From NCBI GenBank assembly GCA_964575335.1, contig CAZNPU010000008.1:50829-114828 (forward strand): DNA of 64,000 nt, in the 5' to 3' direction. Each line of letters begins with the position of its first letter. The stretch's first letter is position 1. Shown here piece by piece: positions 8,786-16,814 of this stretch. The notes beneath the pieces were generated by a model, which was given only the letters and a program-made list of their open reading frames with translations, did no database searches and had not been told where the DNA came from. Source of the stretch: CAZNPU01 sp964575335 (GTDB lineage Bacteria; Planctomycetota; Phycisphaerae; Phycisphaerales; SM1A02). The position numbers and the translations under genes were made by a program.

Positions 8786-9547
8786 CTATGGCAACGGGCA
8801 ACTCTCCAAACGCCAATAGTTCTGGGTCGCCCTCCGTTCCATCTCGTAGAATGGGCGCGCACCTCTCACTTGGCCATACCCTACGTCAATGATCTGCCTG
8901 CCATTTGCTTTCTGCCATTGAATCCAGATCCAATTGAAGACCATATACATTTCATCGATCTGCTTTTGAGAGAATCCAAGCGCTTTCATCAACAATCCCA
9001 ATTTCTCTGCCACCCGTCCTTTATAAATGGCAGCACCGAGCTTCTCGGCATGGAGCGCGACACGCCCCATCTTTGCGCCAATAACGACGGGTCGTGCGAA
9101 CTTATAAATGAGTACGAAGCCGCCTTCGATGGGAATCATCGCGATCAAGATGTTGCGAGCCGTTTCGAGCACGGCAACCTTCGCGTTAGCCTCTATGAGT
9201 GCGAGCTGCATCATCACAGTTTCGAGCATGTTGCGCATTGCCCAGACTTCTTGCGCGTACTGTTCGTCGCTGATGATGCCACGATCACGCTGCGATTCGA
9301 GCTTCCGACGCAGGAATTCTTGATTCTCCCGCATCATTTCTTCCCACTCGCGATCTTCATCTCCCCAAGTCCACGGATTCCACCATACCAGCCCGAATGG
9401 GTCGGCGCCGCCTAATGGCGATCCCCATCCATACCCATACAGACTCATCGAATCTTGATAACCCGCCGGATCACGACTGGTCCACCGTCCCCACACGGGG
9501 TCGTAGTGGCGGAAACGCACGGTGTACAGACCCCCGCATCGATCCAT
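8786..9547 (-). CDS. Rhs core C-terminus with polymorphic toxin-like tail
   Basis: The first 55 residues are the hallmark end of an Rhs core: LYTVRFRHYDPVWGRWTSRD followed by PAGYQDSMSLYGY and the boundary motif DPFGL. Beyond it come about 200 variable residues. These are first a charged helical stretch with a hydrophobic segment (ARNILIAMIPIEGGFVLIY), then a terminal domain ending GRQIIDVGYGQVRG and FYEMERRATQNYW. Such tails normally are toxins released from the Rhs shell, often nucleases. The activity here is not identifiable. The frame is shifted relative to the upstream core fragment at about 9541-9556, so in its present form the tail is probably not expressed as part of an intact Rhs protein. 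Confidence 0.65.
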   Translation of the reverse strand: MDRCGGLYTVRFRHYDPVWGRWTSRDPAGYQDSMSLYGYGWGSPLGGADPFGLVWWNPWTWGDEDREWEEMMRENQEFLRRKLESQRDRGIISDEQYAQEVWAMRNMLETVMMQLALIEANAKVAVLETARNILIAMIPIEGGFVLIYKFARPVVIGAKMGRVALHAEKLGAAIYKGRVAEKLGLLMKALGFSQKQIDEMYMVFNWIWIQWQKANGRQIIDVGYGQVRGARPFYEMERRATQNYWRLESCPLP

Positions 9548-9827
9548 GGTTGAAGACGTAGCCGCTGAAGCCGATCATGTTGTCTGTTGTGAGCGCGAAA
9601 TCCACGCCGCAGGCAGCGCTGCATTGAACGCGCTCAAGCAGATTGGCAGCCGAATCAATCACTGCAATCACGCTGAACTGGTGATCCGTCAGTGCATAGT
9701 GCGCAAAATCGCCGGCTCCGGAATAGCCGCCATCCGCGAGCGACGAAATCCACCCCCAGCCAGCGAGTCTCGTCCACCGGCCTGAGGGTGTCATCCGTGA
9801 CTCATGTGCAGGAAGTTCAGCGCACAC
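9530..9827 (-). pseudogene. Rhs core fragment upstream of the toxin tail (frameshifted)
   Basis: The reverse strand reads YALTDHQFSVIAVIDSAANL then LERVQCSA and NMIGFSGYVFNHGS. This is the portion of a planctomycete-type Rhs core that directly precedes the GLYTVRFRHYDP motif. Continuation into that motif requires a frame change near 9541-9556, where the DNA contains a G run. Upstream of about 9760 the similarity to Rhs disappears. There is thus only about 90 residues of core, far too little to form a toxin-encapsulating shell. This is an orphan core tip plus tail, a common product of rhs recombination. Confidence 0.65.
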
Positions 9828-9930
9828 CGGCCGCTGGGCCAGCGTTTATCGCAGCGTATCGCTGGCTTGTTGAAATGACGCACTGGACTTCTCAAGCCGC
9901 GCATTGATCGCATGCCGATAGAATCGTGTG

Positions 9931-11439
9931 ATGATGCCGCCGTCTGCTTCAGTTCAACCCTCCACGACTTCCGCTGCTGCTGCCGCTTCCCGTTTCGCTG
10001 GTCAGTCGATTCACTTCATCGGCATCGGCGGCTGCGGCATGAGCGGGCTGGCGTTCATGCTCAAGCAGCTTGGCGCAAACTGCAGCGGTTCCGACAGCGT
10101 CGCCAGCAATCTCACAGCTGCGCTGCAGAACGCTGATATTCCAGTGCGACTGGAGCAGACCAGCGGCACGATCCCCGATCAATGCGATCTGGTCATCGCC
10201 TCGGCAGCCATCAAACCCGATCACCCCGAGATGCTCACGGCAATCAACCGCGGCATCCCGGTGTGGACCTACGCGGAGGCCCTGGGGCAGGTGCAGGCTG
10301 ACAAAACCGGCGTCTCCATCGCCGGCACCCACGGCAAGAGCACCACCGCCGCCATGCTTGCGCACGTGCTTATCGAATGCGGCCTCGATCCCAGCTTCAT
10401 CATCGGCGCAACCTGTCCGCAGATCGGCGGCGGCAGCCGAACCGGCGCAGCGGCCATCCCCGGCCACGGCCCGTTTGCCGGCAAGCCCGGCATCCTGCTG
10501 GCGGAAGCCTGTGAGTTCAATCGCTCGTTCCATCATCACCGCCCCACCATCGGCCTCATCAACAACATCGAAGAAGACCACCTGGACATCTACGGCTCGC
10601 TGGACGAGATCATCAAAGCGTTCACCGGCTTTGCGGAGCTGATTCCGCCGCAGGAACAGGGCGGACGCCTACTCATCGCCCATGAAGGCGCGCATCGCAT
10701 GAAGGTCACGCCGGGCTTGAAATGCCGGGTCGATACCTTCGGTTTTCACCCCGAAGCGGATTATCAAGTCATTTACGACGCATCGGCCCAGCGTGTCGGC
10801 GTTCTGCAGGATGGCATCTGGCTTGGCCAATGGACGCTTCAGATGCCCGGCGCACACAACGCGCTGAACAGCGCCGCTGCGGGCATTCTTGCGGAATTTC
10901 TCGGCGCCGACTGGGACAACATTGCCGCTGCGCTCAACAGCTTTCGCGGCGTTGATCGGCGCATGCAGAAACTCGGCGTGCGCAAACTCGCTGCAGGCGG
11001 CGAAGTCGTCGTCTACGACGATTACGGCCATCACCCCACTGAAGTCGAAAACACGCTGCGTGCGTTGCGCAACGGCGAATGCCCCGAACGCCTGATCTGC
11101 GTCTTTCAGCCGCACCAGCACAGCCGCACGCGCTTTTTGCTCGAGCAGTTCGCGCAGAGCTTTTCGTCCGCCGACGTCGTGATCGTGCCGCACATTTACT
11201 TTGTGCGCGATTCAGAAGTGGAAAAGTCCAAGGTGAGCGCGGCGGATCTTGTCGACCGCCTGCGCAGCCGCGGCGTTCAGGCGATGCACCTGTATCCATT
11301 TGAGGCGATCGTCGAACACCTGGAGGTGATCTGCCGCCCGGGCGATCTCGTCGTCATCATGGGCGCAGGTCCGGTGTGGAAGGTGGCAAGGCAGTTTCTG
11401 GACAGGCAGTCACCTGTCACGGGCCCAAACCACGCCTGA
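9931..11439 (+). CDS. murC: UDP-N-acetylmuramate--L-alanine ligase
   Basis: Cytoplasmic enzyme adding L-alanine to UDP-MurNAc, the first peptide step of peptidoglycan synthesis. About 502 residues, close to family length. The N-terminal UDP-binding Rossmann motif is HFIGIGGCGMSGLA (about 28-41). The ATP-binding P-loop is AGTHGKSTTAAMLAH, with serine where threonine is common. Central motifs EACEFNRSF and NIEEDHLDIYG are the Mur ligase metal-binding region, and YDDYGHHPTEV with QPHQHSRT are C-terminal MurC signatures. Start could be GTG 9928, ATG 9931 or ATG 9934, and the N-terminus has an Ala/Ser-rich extension. No other mur genes are adjacent. Confidence 0.93.
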   Translation: MMPPSASVQPSTTSAAAAASRFAGQSIHFIGIGGCGMSGLAFMLKQLGANCSGSDSVASNLTAALQNADIPVRLEQTSGTIPDQCDLVIASAAIKPDHPEMLTAINRGIPVWTYAEALGQVQADKTGVSIAGTHGKSTTAAMLAHVLIECGLDPSFIIGATCPQIGGGSRTGAAAIPGHGPFAGKPGILLAEACEFNRSFHHHRPTIGLINNIEEDHLDIYGSLDEIIKAFTGFAELIPPQEQGGRLLIAHEGAHRMKVTPGLKCRVDTFGFHPEADYQVIYDASAQRVGVLQDGIWLGQWTLQMPGAHNALNSAAAGILAEFLGADWDNIAAALNSFRGVDRRMQKLGVRKLAAGGEVVVYDDYGHHPTEVENTLRALRNGECPERLICVFQPHQHSRTRFLLEQFAQSFSSADVVIVPHIYFVRDSEVEKSKVSAADLVDRLRSRGVQAMHLYPFEAIVEHLEVICRPGDLVVIMGAGPVWKVARQFLDRQSPVTGPNHA

Positions 11440-11614
11440 TTCATGTGCAGATGCTCGCCCGCAACGACGTGCGGCAGATTGATTGAAAAAACGAGGACAG
11501 AGGCGGCGGGTCGGGCAAGTTGTCCGTTGTCCCCAGTAAGATCGGGGCGACGCGAGGCTGCTGCGCCTATCATGCGGCATTCGAGTTGCTTTTTTTAGAT
11601 GGAGCATATTCAGC

Positions 11615-12286
11615 ATGACGCCGACACCCGGCAACGCATCCACCCCTGGAAGTGTTCTCAATGAACGCATTGCGCAGTTCGAAAAGATGGCGCGCGAGGA
11701 TCCGGACAACGACATGGCCCACTTCTCGCTGGGCAATGCCTACCTGCAGGCCGGGCGGTATGCCGAGGCTGCCGAGCGGTTCAAGCGGTGCATCGAACTC
11801 AACCCGGATATGAGCAAGGCGTATCAACTTGCGGGACAGGCGATGATCGAAGCCGGCTGGGCGGATCAGGCAGTCAGCACGCTCAACGCCGGGTATGAAG
11901 TCGCAGGGGCCCGCGGCGACCGCATGCCGCAGCAAGCGATTGCGGAGTTACTGCGTTCGATTGGCCGCGAACCGCCAAAGCTGTCGGCTGAGGCGCAGAA
12001 GGCGGCGGAGCAATTGCGCGCCAGCGGCGCTTTTGTGTGCCGGCGCACAGGGCGGCCGGGTACGCAGTTGCCGCGTCCTCCGTTCCGTGGGCCGGTCGGG
12101 CAGTGGATTTATGAGAACATCTCTGCTGAAACCTGGAACGAGTGGATCGGCCAAGGCACGAAGGTGATCAACGAGCTTCGGCTGGATTTCTCACGCGATG
12201 AAGATCAGGAAGTCTACGATCAGCACATGCGCGAGTTTCTGGGCATTGATCCCGAGCTGTACGCGGAATTGACCGAGAGGAAATGA
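11615..12286 (+). CDS. TPR protein fused to a YggX-like Fe(II)-trafficking domain
   Basis: Protein of 223 residues. Residues about 30-95 form two tetratricopeptide repeats (MAHFSLGNAYLQAGRYAEAA and the following helix pair). After a linker, residues about 139-212 resemble the whole of YggX, a small bacterial protein linked to iron handling and protection of Fe-S clusters. The match covers the FVCRRTGRPG start with its conserved cysteine (C142), IYENISAETWNEWIGQGTKV and the INELRL region. YggX normally stands alone at about 90 residues. No membrane segment or signal peptide is visible, so it should be cytoplasmic. Assignment of the second domain rests on recalled motif similarity. Confidence 0.75.
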   Translation: MTPTPGNASTPGSVLNERIAQFEKMAREDPDNDMAHFSLGNAYLQAGRYAEAAERFKRCIELNPDMSKAYQLAGQAMIEAGWADQAVSTLNAGYEVAGARGDRMPQQAIAELLRSIGREPPKLSAEAQKAAEQLRASGAFVCRRTGRPGTQLPRPPFRGPVGQWIYENISAETWNEWIGQGTKVINELRLDFSRDEDQEVYDQHMREFLGIDPELYAELTERK

Positions 12287-12598
12287 CCTCATCTGCCTTG
12301 TCCACGGCAGGTGCAATGGCCGCTGCGAGGGCTTGCTCACGCGGGGGCTGAGTGGTTATCGTCCGCCGTTGCGGTGATGTAACTTCTCTTCAATTCATGA
12401 TCTGCACCATGAATCAGGCAACTTCCCGTAACTGGAAAACTGGAAGCGGCAACCGGGTGCGATAGCATTTTCTTGATGCGCGCCGCAATAGTTGCTCACG
12501 TGGACGAAACAATGCGCCGATATGGCCGATGGAAGGAACCGGCGGCCAATTGATCTACGTAACAAGTAACCGTTGAGTCGCCATCGGGAGACGTGACA
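12287..12598 (+). other. Intergenic stretch, nothing recognised
   Basis: Roughly 310 bases between the TPR-YggX gene and the ankyrin gene. No coding frame, hairpin with T run or strong promoter match was recognised. CGGGAG at 12585-12590 is the ribosome binding site of the downstream gene. Confidence 0.5.
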
Positions 12599-14725
12599 AT
12601 GATGAGCCGCATACAGGTGTGGTGCGCAAGCTTGCTGGCGATAGCGTGCGTAGGTCTCAGCGCAAAGGCACACGAAACCGATCAATTCACGCTGCCGCAG
12701 GGCAGAGAGTTCGCTGATCTCGGCGAATACCTGACGGACTGGTTCTATCAGCGGATTGAAGCGGGCGTTGACCGCATCAATGAACAGATTCGCCACTGCC
12801 ATGAAGGCACGCGGCCAATGTCTGACCTGCAGCGTCTGCAGCGGCCGGAAGAGCTTGCGTACATGGTGAACCGGCAGTTTCCCAACGCCTACGACGTCAT
12901 CGAAGGCCTAGAGCGTTATGTCGCTTCATCGGCAGCACGCAACGCGTATCCGGGCAAGGTTGTCGGCTACCGTGATCAGTTCGGCAACATCTTCGAAAAG
13001 GTTCACTTCCCCCTTGATCCGCGACAGTTTTTCCGCATTTGGCATGCATCAACGTTCAAGGCCTTTGACGTCTACCTCGGCAGCGACAAGATCGGCCACT
13101 TCACTGACATGGGCCGGCATTATTATCGCGCATACCGCAACGCGCTCGATCGCGGCATGAGCAAAGAAGAAGCAATCGCCGAAGCAGTGCGCGTTGGCAC
13201 GCACGGACCGATTTTCTCCGAACGCGGCGCAGTTGGACTGTTGTCCGCCGGCGCATACTCCAACGCTGATCTTGCAGCAAACTATCTTGGCTTTCTTTTC
13301 TATCGCAATCTGACCGAACCGGTGATGCTGAAGGGTCAGCTTCGTCCGCCCATGGTGGTTCGCGACGGCGATTACTGGAAGCTTGCACCGCACGTTCGCA
13401 GGGATTCGGACTTCTTTTCTTATTTTATTTCCGACCACCTCAACGAAGCGCTCAATCCAAGCTACTTTGAAAAAGGCATGCGCAAGGCTGTGCAGCAGGC
13501 GCTGAGGGACCGCACGGAAATTATCCTTAACCGTTACTGCGATGAACACGGCGAGCGGCGTCCGCGGCAATATTTCGACAACACGCTTGACCGCCTGCGC
13601 ACTTATTACGGTGAATATTACGGTCACGAAGGCGACGACACCGAATTGGTGACGATCGGCAACTCCTGCTTTACATATTTTGATCCTGACGCGCCCGTCG
13701 ATGCCCGCAATGCTGTGGGCGACACGCCGCTGCACGTCGCTGTCGCACTCGGCGATCGGGAAGCGGTTCGACAACTGTTGGCGCGCGGTGCCGATGTCAA
13801 TGCCCAGGTTCGATCAGATGAATCGTATTCGCCCGAATGGGGCAATACGCCGCTGCATATCGCAGCACGCGACGGTCGTCGTGAAATGGTCGTGCTGTTG
13901 CTTGAATCCGGAGCGGACGTGAACGCACGCAACGATCGTGGCGTGACGCCGCTGCATCGCGCGGTGAATCATCCGGAGATCGCATCGCTGCTGATCAAGC
14001 ACGGTGCGGAGATCAACGCAGCTGATGCGCAGGGAAGAACGCCACTGCACCGGGCAGCGTTCAGCGGCCGCATTTCAAGCGTGGAATTGCTGCTGACCCG
14101 CGGCGCTGATCCGAACATAAGCGATATTCACGGCGAATTGCCGCTGCATCGTGCCGCACGATCAGGCGATGCTGCGGTGATTGAAACGCTGCTGGCGTTC
14201 GGTACGGATTCCGAGGCAGCTGACAACCTTGGCCTTCGACCGCTGCACCTTGCTGCTGGCGCAGGTCATGCAGCCGCGGTCGATATCCTGATCGAACACG
14301 GTTGCGAGGTGGGCGCAAGAGATGACTTCGGCTGGACGCCGCTGCACGCAGCAGCGCGACACGGACACGAAACGGCAGCATCGCTGCTGATCGAACACGG
14401 CGCAAACCTGAACGCGATGGACGTCAACGGCGCAACGCCGCTGCATGTAGCGGCGCGATTTGCCCGCGAACGCATGACCGAACTGCTCGTCGCCAAGGGC
14501 GCCGACGTAAACGCCCGCACGATCGCAGGCAAAACGCCGCTGCACGAGGCGACGCATTCCGGCAGACAGGCCATCGCAGCCCTCCTCCTCGCAGCCGGTG
14601 CGGATTACAACATCAGGAACGTGAGCGGTCTTACGCCGCTTGACCAGGCTCGCAGCAATCGACAGCACGACATCGCCAGCGTGATACAGACCGCCGTTGT
14701 GAACGGCACCCCGACCTTGCCTTAA
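12599..14725 (+). CDS. Secreted ankyrin-repeat protein with unrecognised N-terminal domain
   Basis: About 708 residues. A signal peptide is visible (MMSRIQVWCASLLAIACVGL, then SAKA before HETDQF). Residues about 25-350 form a domain I do not recognise, containing GSDKIGHFTDMGRHYYRAY and a histidine/tyrosine-rich region. Ten ankyrin repeats follow from about residue 365, each with the G-x-TPLH core (TPLHVAV, TPLHIAAR, TPLHRAV and so on). The last one decays to LTPLDQARS. The export signal implies periplasmic or surface location, unlike most bacterial ankyrin proteins. ATG 12599 has CGGGAG 8 bases upstream. Repeats presumably mediate protein contacts. The role of the N-terminal domain is unknown. 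Confidence 0.8.
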   Translation: MMSRIQVWCASLLAIACVGLSAKAHETDQFTLPQGREFADLGEYLTDWFYQRIEAGVDRINEQIRHCHEGTRPMSDLQRLQRPEELAYMVNRQFPNAYDVIEGLERYVASSAARNAYPGKVVGYRDQFGNIFEKVHFPLDPRQFFRIWHASTFKAFDVYLGSDKIGHFTDMGRHYYRAYRNALDRGMSKEEAIAEAVRVGTHGPIFSERGAVGLLSAGAYSNADLAANYLGFLFYRNLTEPVMLKGQLRPPMVVRDGDYWKLAPHVRRDSDFFSYFISDHLNEALNPSYFEKGMRKAVQQALRDRTEIILNRYCDEHGERRPRQYFDNTLDRLRTYYGEYYGHEGDDTELVTIGNSCFTYFDPDAPVDARNAVGDTPLHVAVALGDREAVRQLLARGADVNAQVRSDESYSPEWGNTPLHIAARDGRREMVVLLLESGADVNARNDRGVTPLHRAVNHPEIASLLIKHGAEINAADAQGRTPLHRAAFSGRISSVELLLTRGADPNISDIHGELPLHRAARSGDAAVIETLLAFGTDSEAADNLGLRPLHLAAGAGHAAAVDILIEHGCEVGARDDFGWTPLHAAARHGHETAASLLIEHGANLNAMDVNGATPLHVAARFARERMTELLVAKGADVNARTIAGKTPLHEATHSGRQAIAALLLAAGADYNIRNVSGLTPLDQARSNRQHDIASVIQTAVVNGTPTLP

Positions 14726-14826
14726 TGGAAGCAACTCTGCGAAACACACGCCTGGATTTGCATGTATTGATGATTAGATGATTGCGTAACGACGCGCTTC
14801 GTATGGAAAGAAGAAGAGAGATGCAC

Positions 14827-15414
14827 ATGAACAGCTTGCCACACTGTCTGCTCGTGGGAATGATCATGCTCGTTGCTGCAGGCTGCTCCAGGCATGTTTC
14901 CGTTGACACCTGGCAGGGCACGCTCGAACAGTTCGCGCAGCAGCACGCCAATAACGACCTGGCGTTTCTGCGGGACTACAACTCCGATGCGCCCCGCCGC
15001 ACGTTCAATGTCATCGGCACTGCCGATCCGAAAAAATCCACTGACGTCATCGGCGTGCTGCTGGGTCGCCGCGTGGTCAACGATTCGGCATGGTACATCT
15101 TTCTGGTTGGACAGCAGCGCAACGGCGTCGTCGAAGACATTCGTATCGCGATGATTTCTGACGACACCAGCAGCCGACAGTGGCTCATCAGTGATGAAGA
15201 GTCAAGCGGACTTGCTGCGTATCAACAGTACAAGCAACAGTTGTGGAAACTGCGCCATCCCGGCCGCACCACCCCGCCTTTGTCGTACACGTCTTTCCCC
15301 GGCGAAGATGACGACTTCCATCTCGACGTGGACGGCAACAGAGTGATGGTGGTTGAGAAAAACTCACACGCGCGGTGGATGCTTCTCGCCAGACTCAATG
15401 ATGAGCAGTTGTGA
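14827..15414 (+). CDS. Hypothetical lipoprotein
   Basis: Protein of about 195 residues with a lipoprotein signal peptide ending in the lipobox LVAAGC (lipidated Cys20). It should therefore be anchored in a membrane facing the periplasm. The mature part has no recognised domain. It includes an alternating-strand region (VIGVLLGRRVVNDSAWYIFL). ATG 14827 is preferred because GAGAG lies 6 bases upstream. ATG 14821 and 14803 are alternatives. It converges with the SDR gene at a 39-base gap containing a small hairpin. Confidence 0.7.
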   Translation: MNSLPHCLLVGMIMLVAAGCSRHVSVDTWQGTLEQFAQQHANNDLAFLRDYNSDAPRRTFNVIGTADPKKSTDVIGVLLGRRVVNDSAWYIFLVGQQRNGVVEDIRIAMISDDTSSRQWLISDEESSGLAAYQQYKQQLWKLRHPGRTTPPLSYTSFPGEDDDFHLDVDGNRVMVVEKNSHARWMLLARLNDEQL

Positions 15415-15418
15415 CAAG

Positions 15419-15436
15419 ACCGCTCCTGCCAGCGGT
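15419..15436. terminator. Small hairpin between convergent genes
   Basis: ACCGCT, a 6-base loop, then AGCGGT form a perfect 6-bp stem in the 39-base gap between two convergent stop codons. There is no T run on either strand, so its role as a bidirectional terminator is only plausible. Confidence 0.3.
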
Positions 15437-15453
15437 ACTGGTCAGCAATCCGG

Positions 15454-16590
15454 TCATGTGTCTTTGTGCTCATGCCATGCGGCCAGCAGTTCCGCTTCAC
15501 GCTTGGATGAAAGCCCAGCTCTGAGCGATGCCTGACGAGCTTCAGGAAGTGTCTTGAACCACGAGAGCGTGTCCTGCACAGTCTGTTTGATCGGGCGGAA
15601 TTTCAATCCAGCTTTGACTGCACGATCATTACTCCAGCAGTGGAAACCGGCATAAGGGCCGACCGGCGGAATCCAGATGGGAAGGTTGTCACCCGGTTGG
15701 CGATGCTCGTTCAGAAAATCCGCAGGCACCCACGTTAGCGTGGCCTTGTTTGCCGCCGCCGCCGCCACGCAGGCGTCAAGCATCTCGCCCCATGAGAGTT
15801 TCTTTTCCGGTCCAGCTGCATTGAAAATGCCTGCGGTTCGGTTCTCCGCCAGGTGAATAATCCACGCTGCGAGATCACGCACGTCGATGATCTGAATCGG
15901 ATCATTCGGATTGCCCGGCACAAGTACTTCACCGCCCCGATCGATACGAACCGGCCAGTAGGTAAAGCGATCCGTGTCATCCAGCGGACCGACAATGAAG
16001 CCCGGCCGCACGTTTGCCACCCGACTAGGCATAGCAGCCTCTGCCGCCTGCTCGCACAGCGCCTTGAGCGGGCCGTAATTTTCAAAATTCGCGCCCATCT
16101 CTTCAACTGTCGGATCTTCCATTGTCGCCAGCGGCGCGGTTTCATCCGAACCGGGCTTGCTGGTGTCTCGATAAACCGAAATGGTGGAGATGAACGTGTA
16201 GTGTTTCACATTCGGAGCAAGCAGCTCAGCCGACGCTTTCACGATGCGCGGGTAATACCCCGACGTATCGATCACAGCATCCCACGTTCTGCCTTCAAGC
16301 GCTTTGAGGCCTTCGCCCACCAATGGGTCGCGATCGCCTCGCAACTGCTCGACATCGGGAAAGATGTCTGGCCGACTCTTGCCGCGATTGAACAGCGTGA
16401 GCGTATGCCCCCGCGCCTGCGCCGCTTCAACCAAAGCAGGGCCGAGAAACCGCGTGCCGCCAAGGATGAGAATTTTCATAGGCTCAACTGCTGCAGTGGC
16501 CAGTGATGCCAATGACTGAGTGAATCCGCCAAGTCCGAATGCGACCCCGGCAGTCAATGAAGTTTGCAGGAAAGTGCGGCGCGTCGCCAT
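15454..16590 (-). CDS. Tat-exported NAD-dependent epimerase/dehydratase-like (SDR) protein
   Basis: Extended short-chain dehydrogenase-fold protein of 378 residues. The N-terminus has a twin-arginine signal (MATRRTFLQTS, then a hydrophobic stretch to about residue 34), so the folded protein is probably exported with its cofactor. The Rossmann motif is ILGGTRFLG at about 42-50. The region SVYRDTS to GPLKALCEQA stands where the catalytic Tyr-x3-Lys of NDP-sugar epimerases lies. Its form (Y-GPLK) matches the atypical SDR / isoflavone-reductase-like group. The substrate is unknown. AAGGA lies about 9 bases before the ATG. It is unlinked to sugar genes here. Confidence 0.8.
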   Translation of the reverse strand: MATRRTFLQTSLTAGVAFGLGGFTQSLASLATAAVEPMKILILGGTRFLGPALVEAAQARGHTLTLFNRGKSRPDIFPDVEQLRGDRDPLVGEGLKALEGRTWDAVIDTSGYYPRIVKASAELLAPNVKHYTFISTISVYRDTSKPGSDETAPLATMEDPTVEEMGANFENYGPLKALCEQAAEAAMPSRVANVRPGFIVGPLDDTDRFTYWPVRIDRGGEVLVPGNPNDPIQIIDVRDLAAWIIHLAENRTAGIFNAAGPEKKLSWGEMLDACVAAAAANKATLTWVPADFLNEHRQPGDNLPIWIPPVGPYAGFHCWSNDRAVKAGLKFRPIKQTVQDTLSWFKTLPEARQASLRAGLSSKREAELLAAWHEHKDT

Positions 16591-16814
16591 GAGCAGTCAT
16601 CCTTTTTCACAATGAATCGTTGACACATCGCCCCCTGCTTACCGGCAGCAGCGCTGCAGGTTGTGCCTGTTCATACACCACCAGGTAACTGCCAGTTGCA
16701 ATCTTCCGGAGAGAGAAAACCTGAAATCGAACATGCTGCATCCGGGCGCGTCATCAGCTGTATGCATTGCGTTCGATCGCTGCCTGCAGCCGCCTGTTCG
16801 ATCTGCGCCGCTTT

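Noticed and set aside
16610..16650. TTGACA-like -35 element before the transporter gene
   Set aside because: No -10 box at a suitable distance, so not reported as a promoter.
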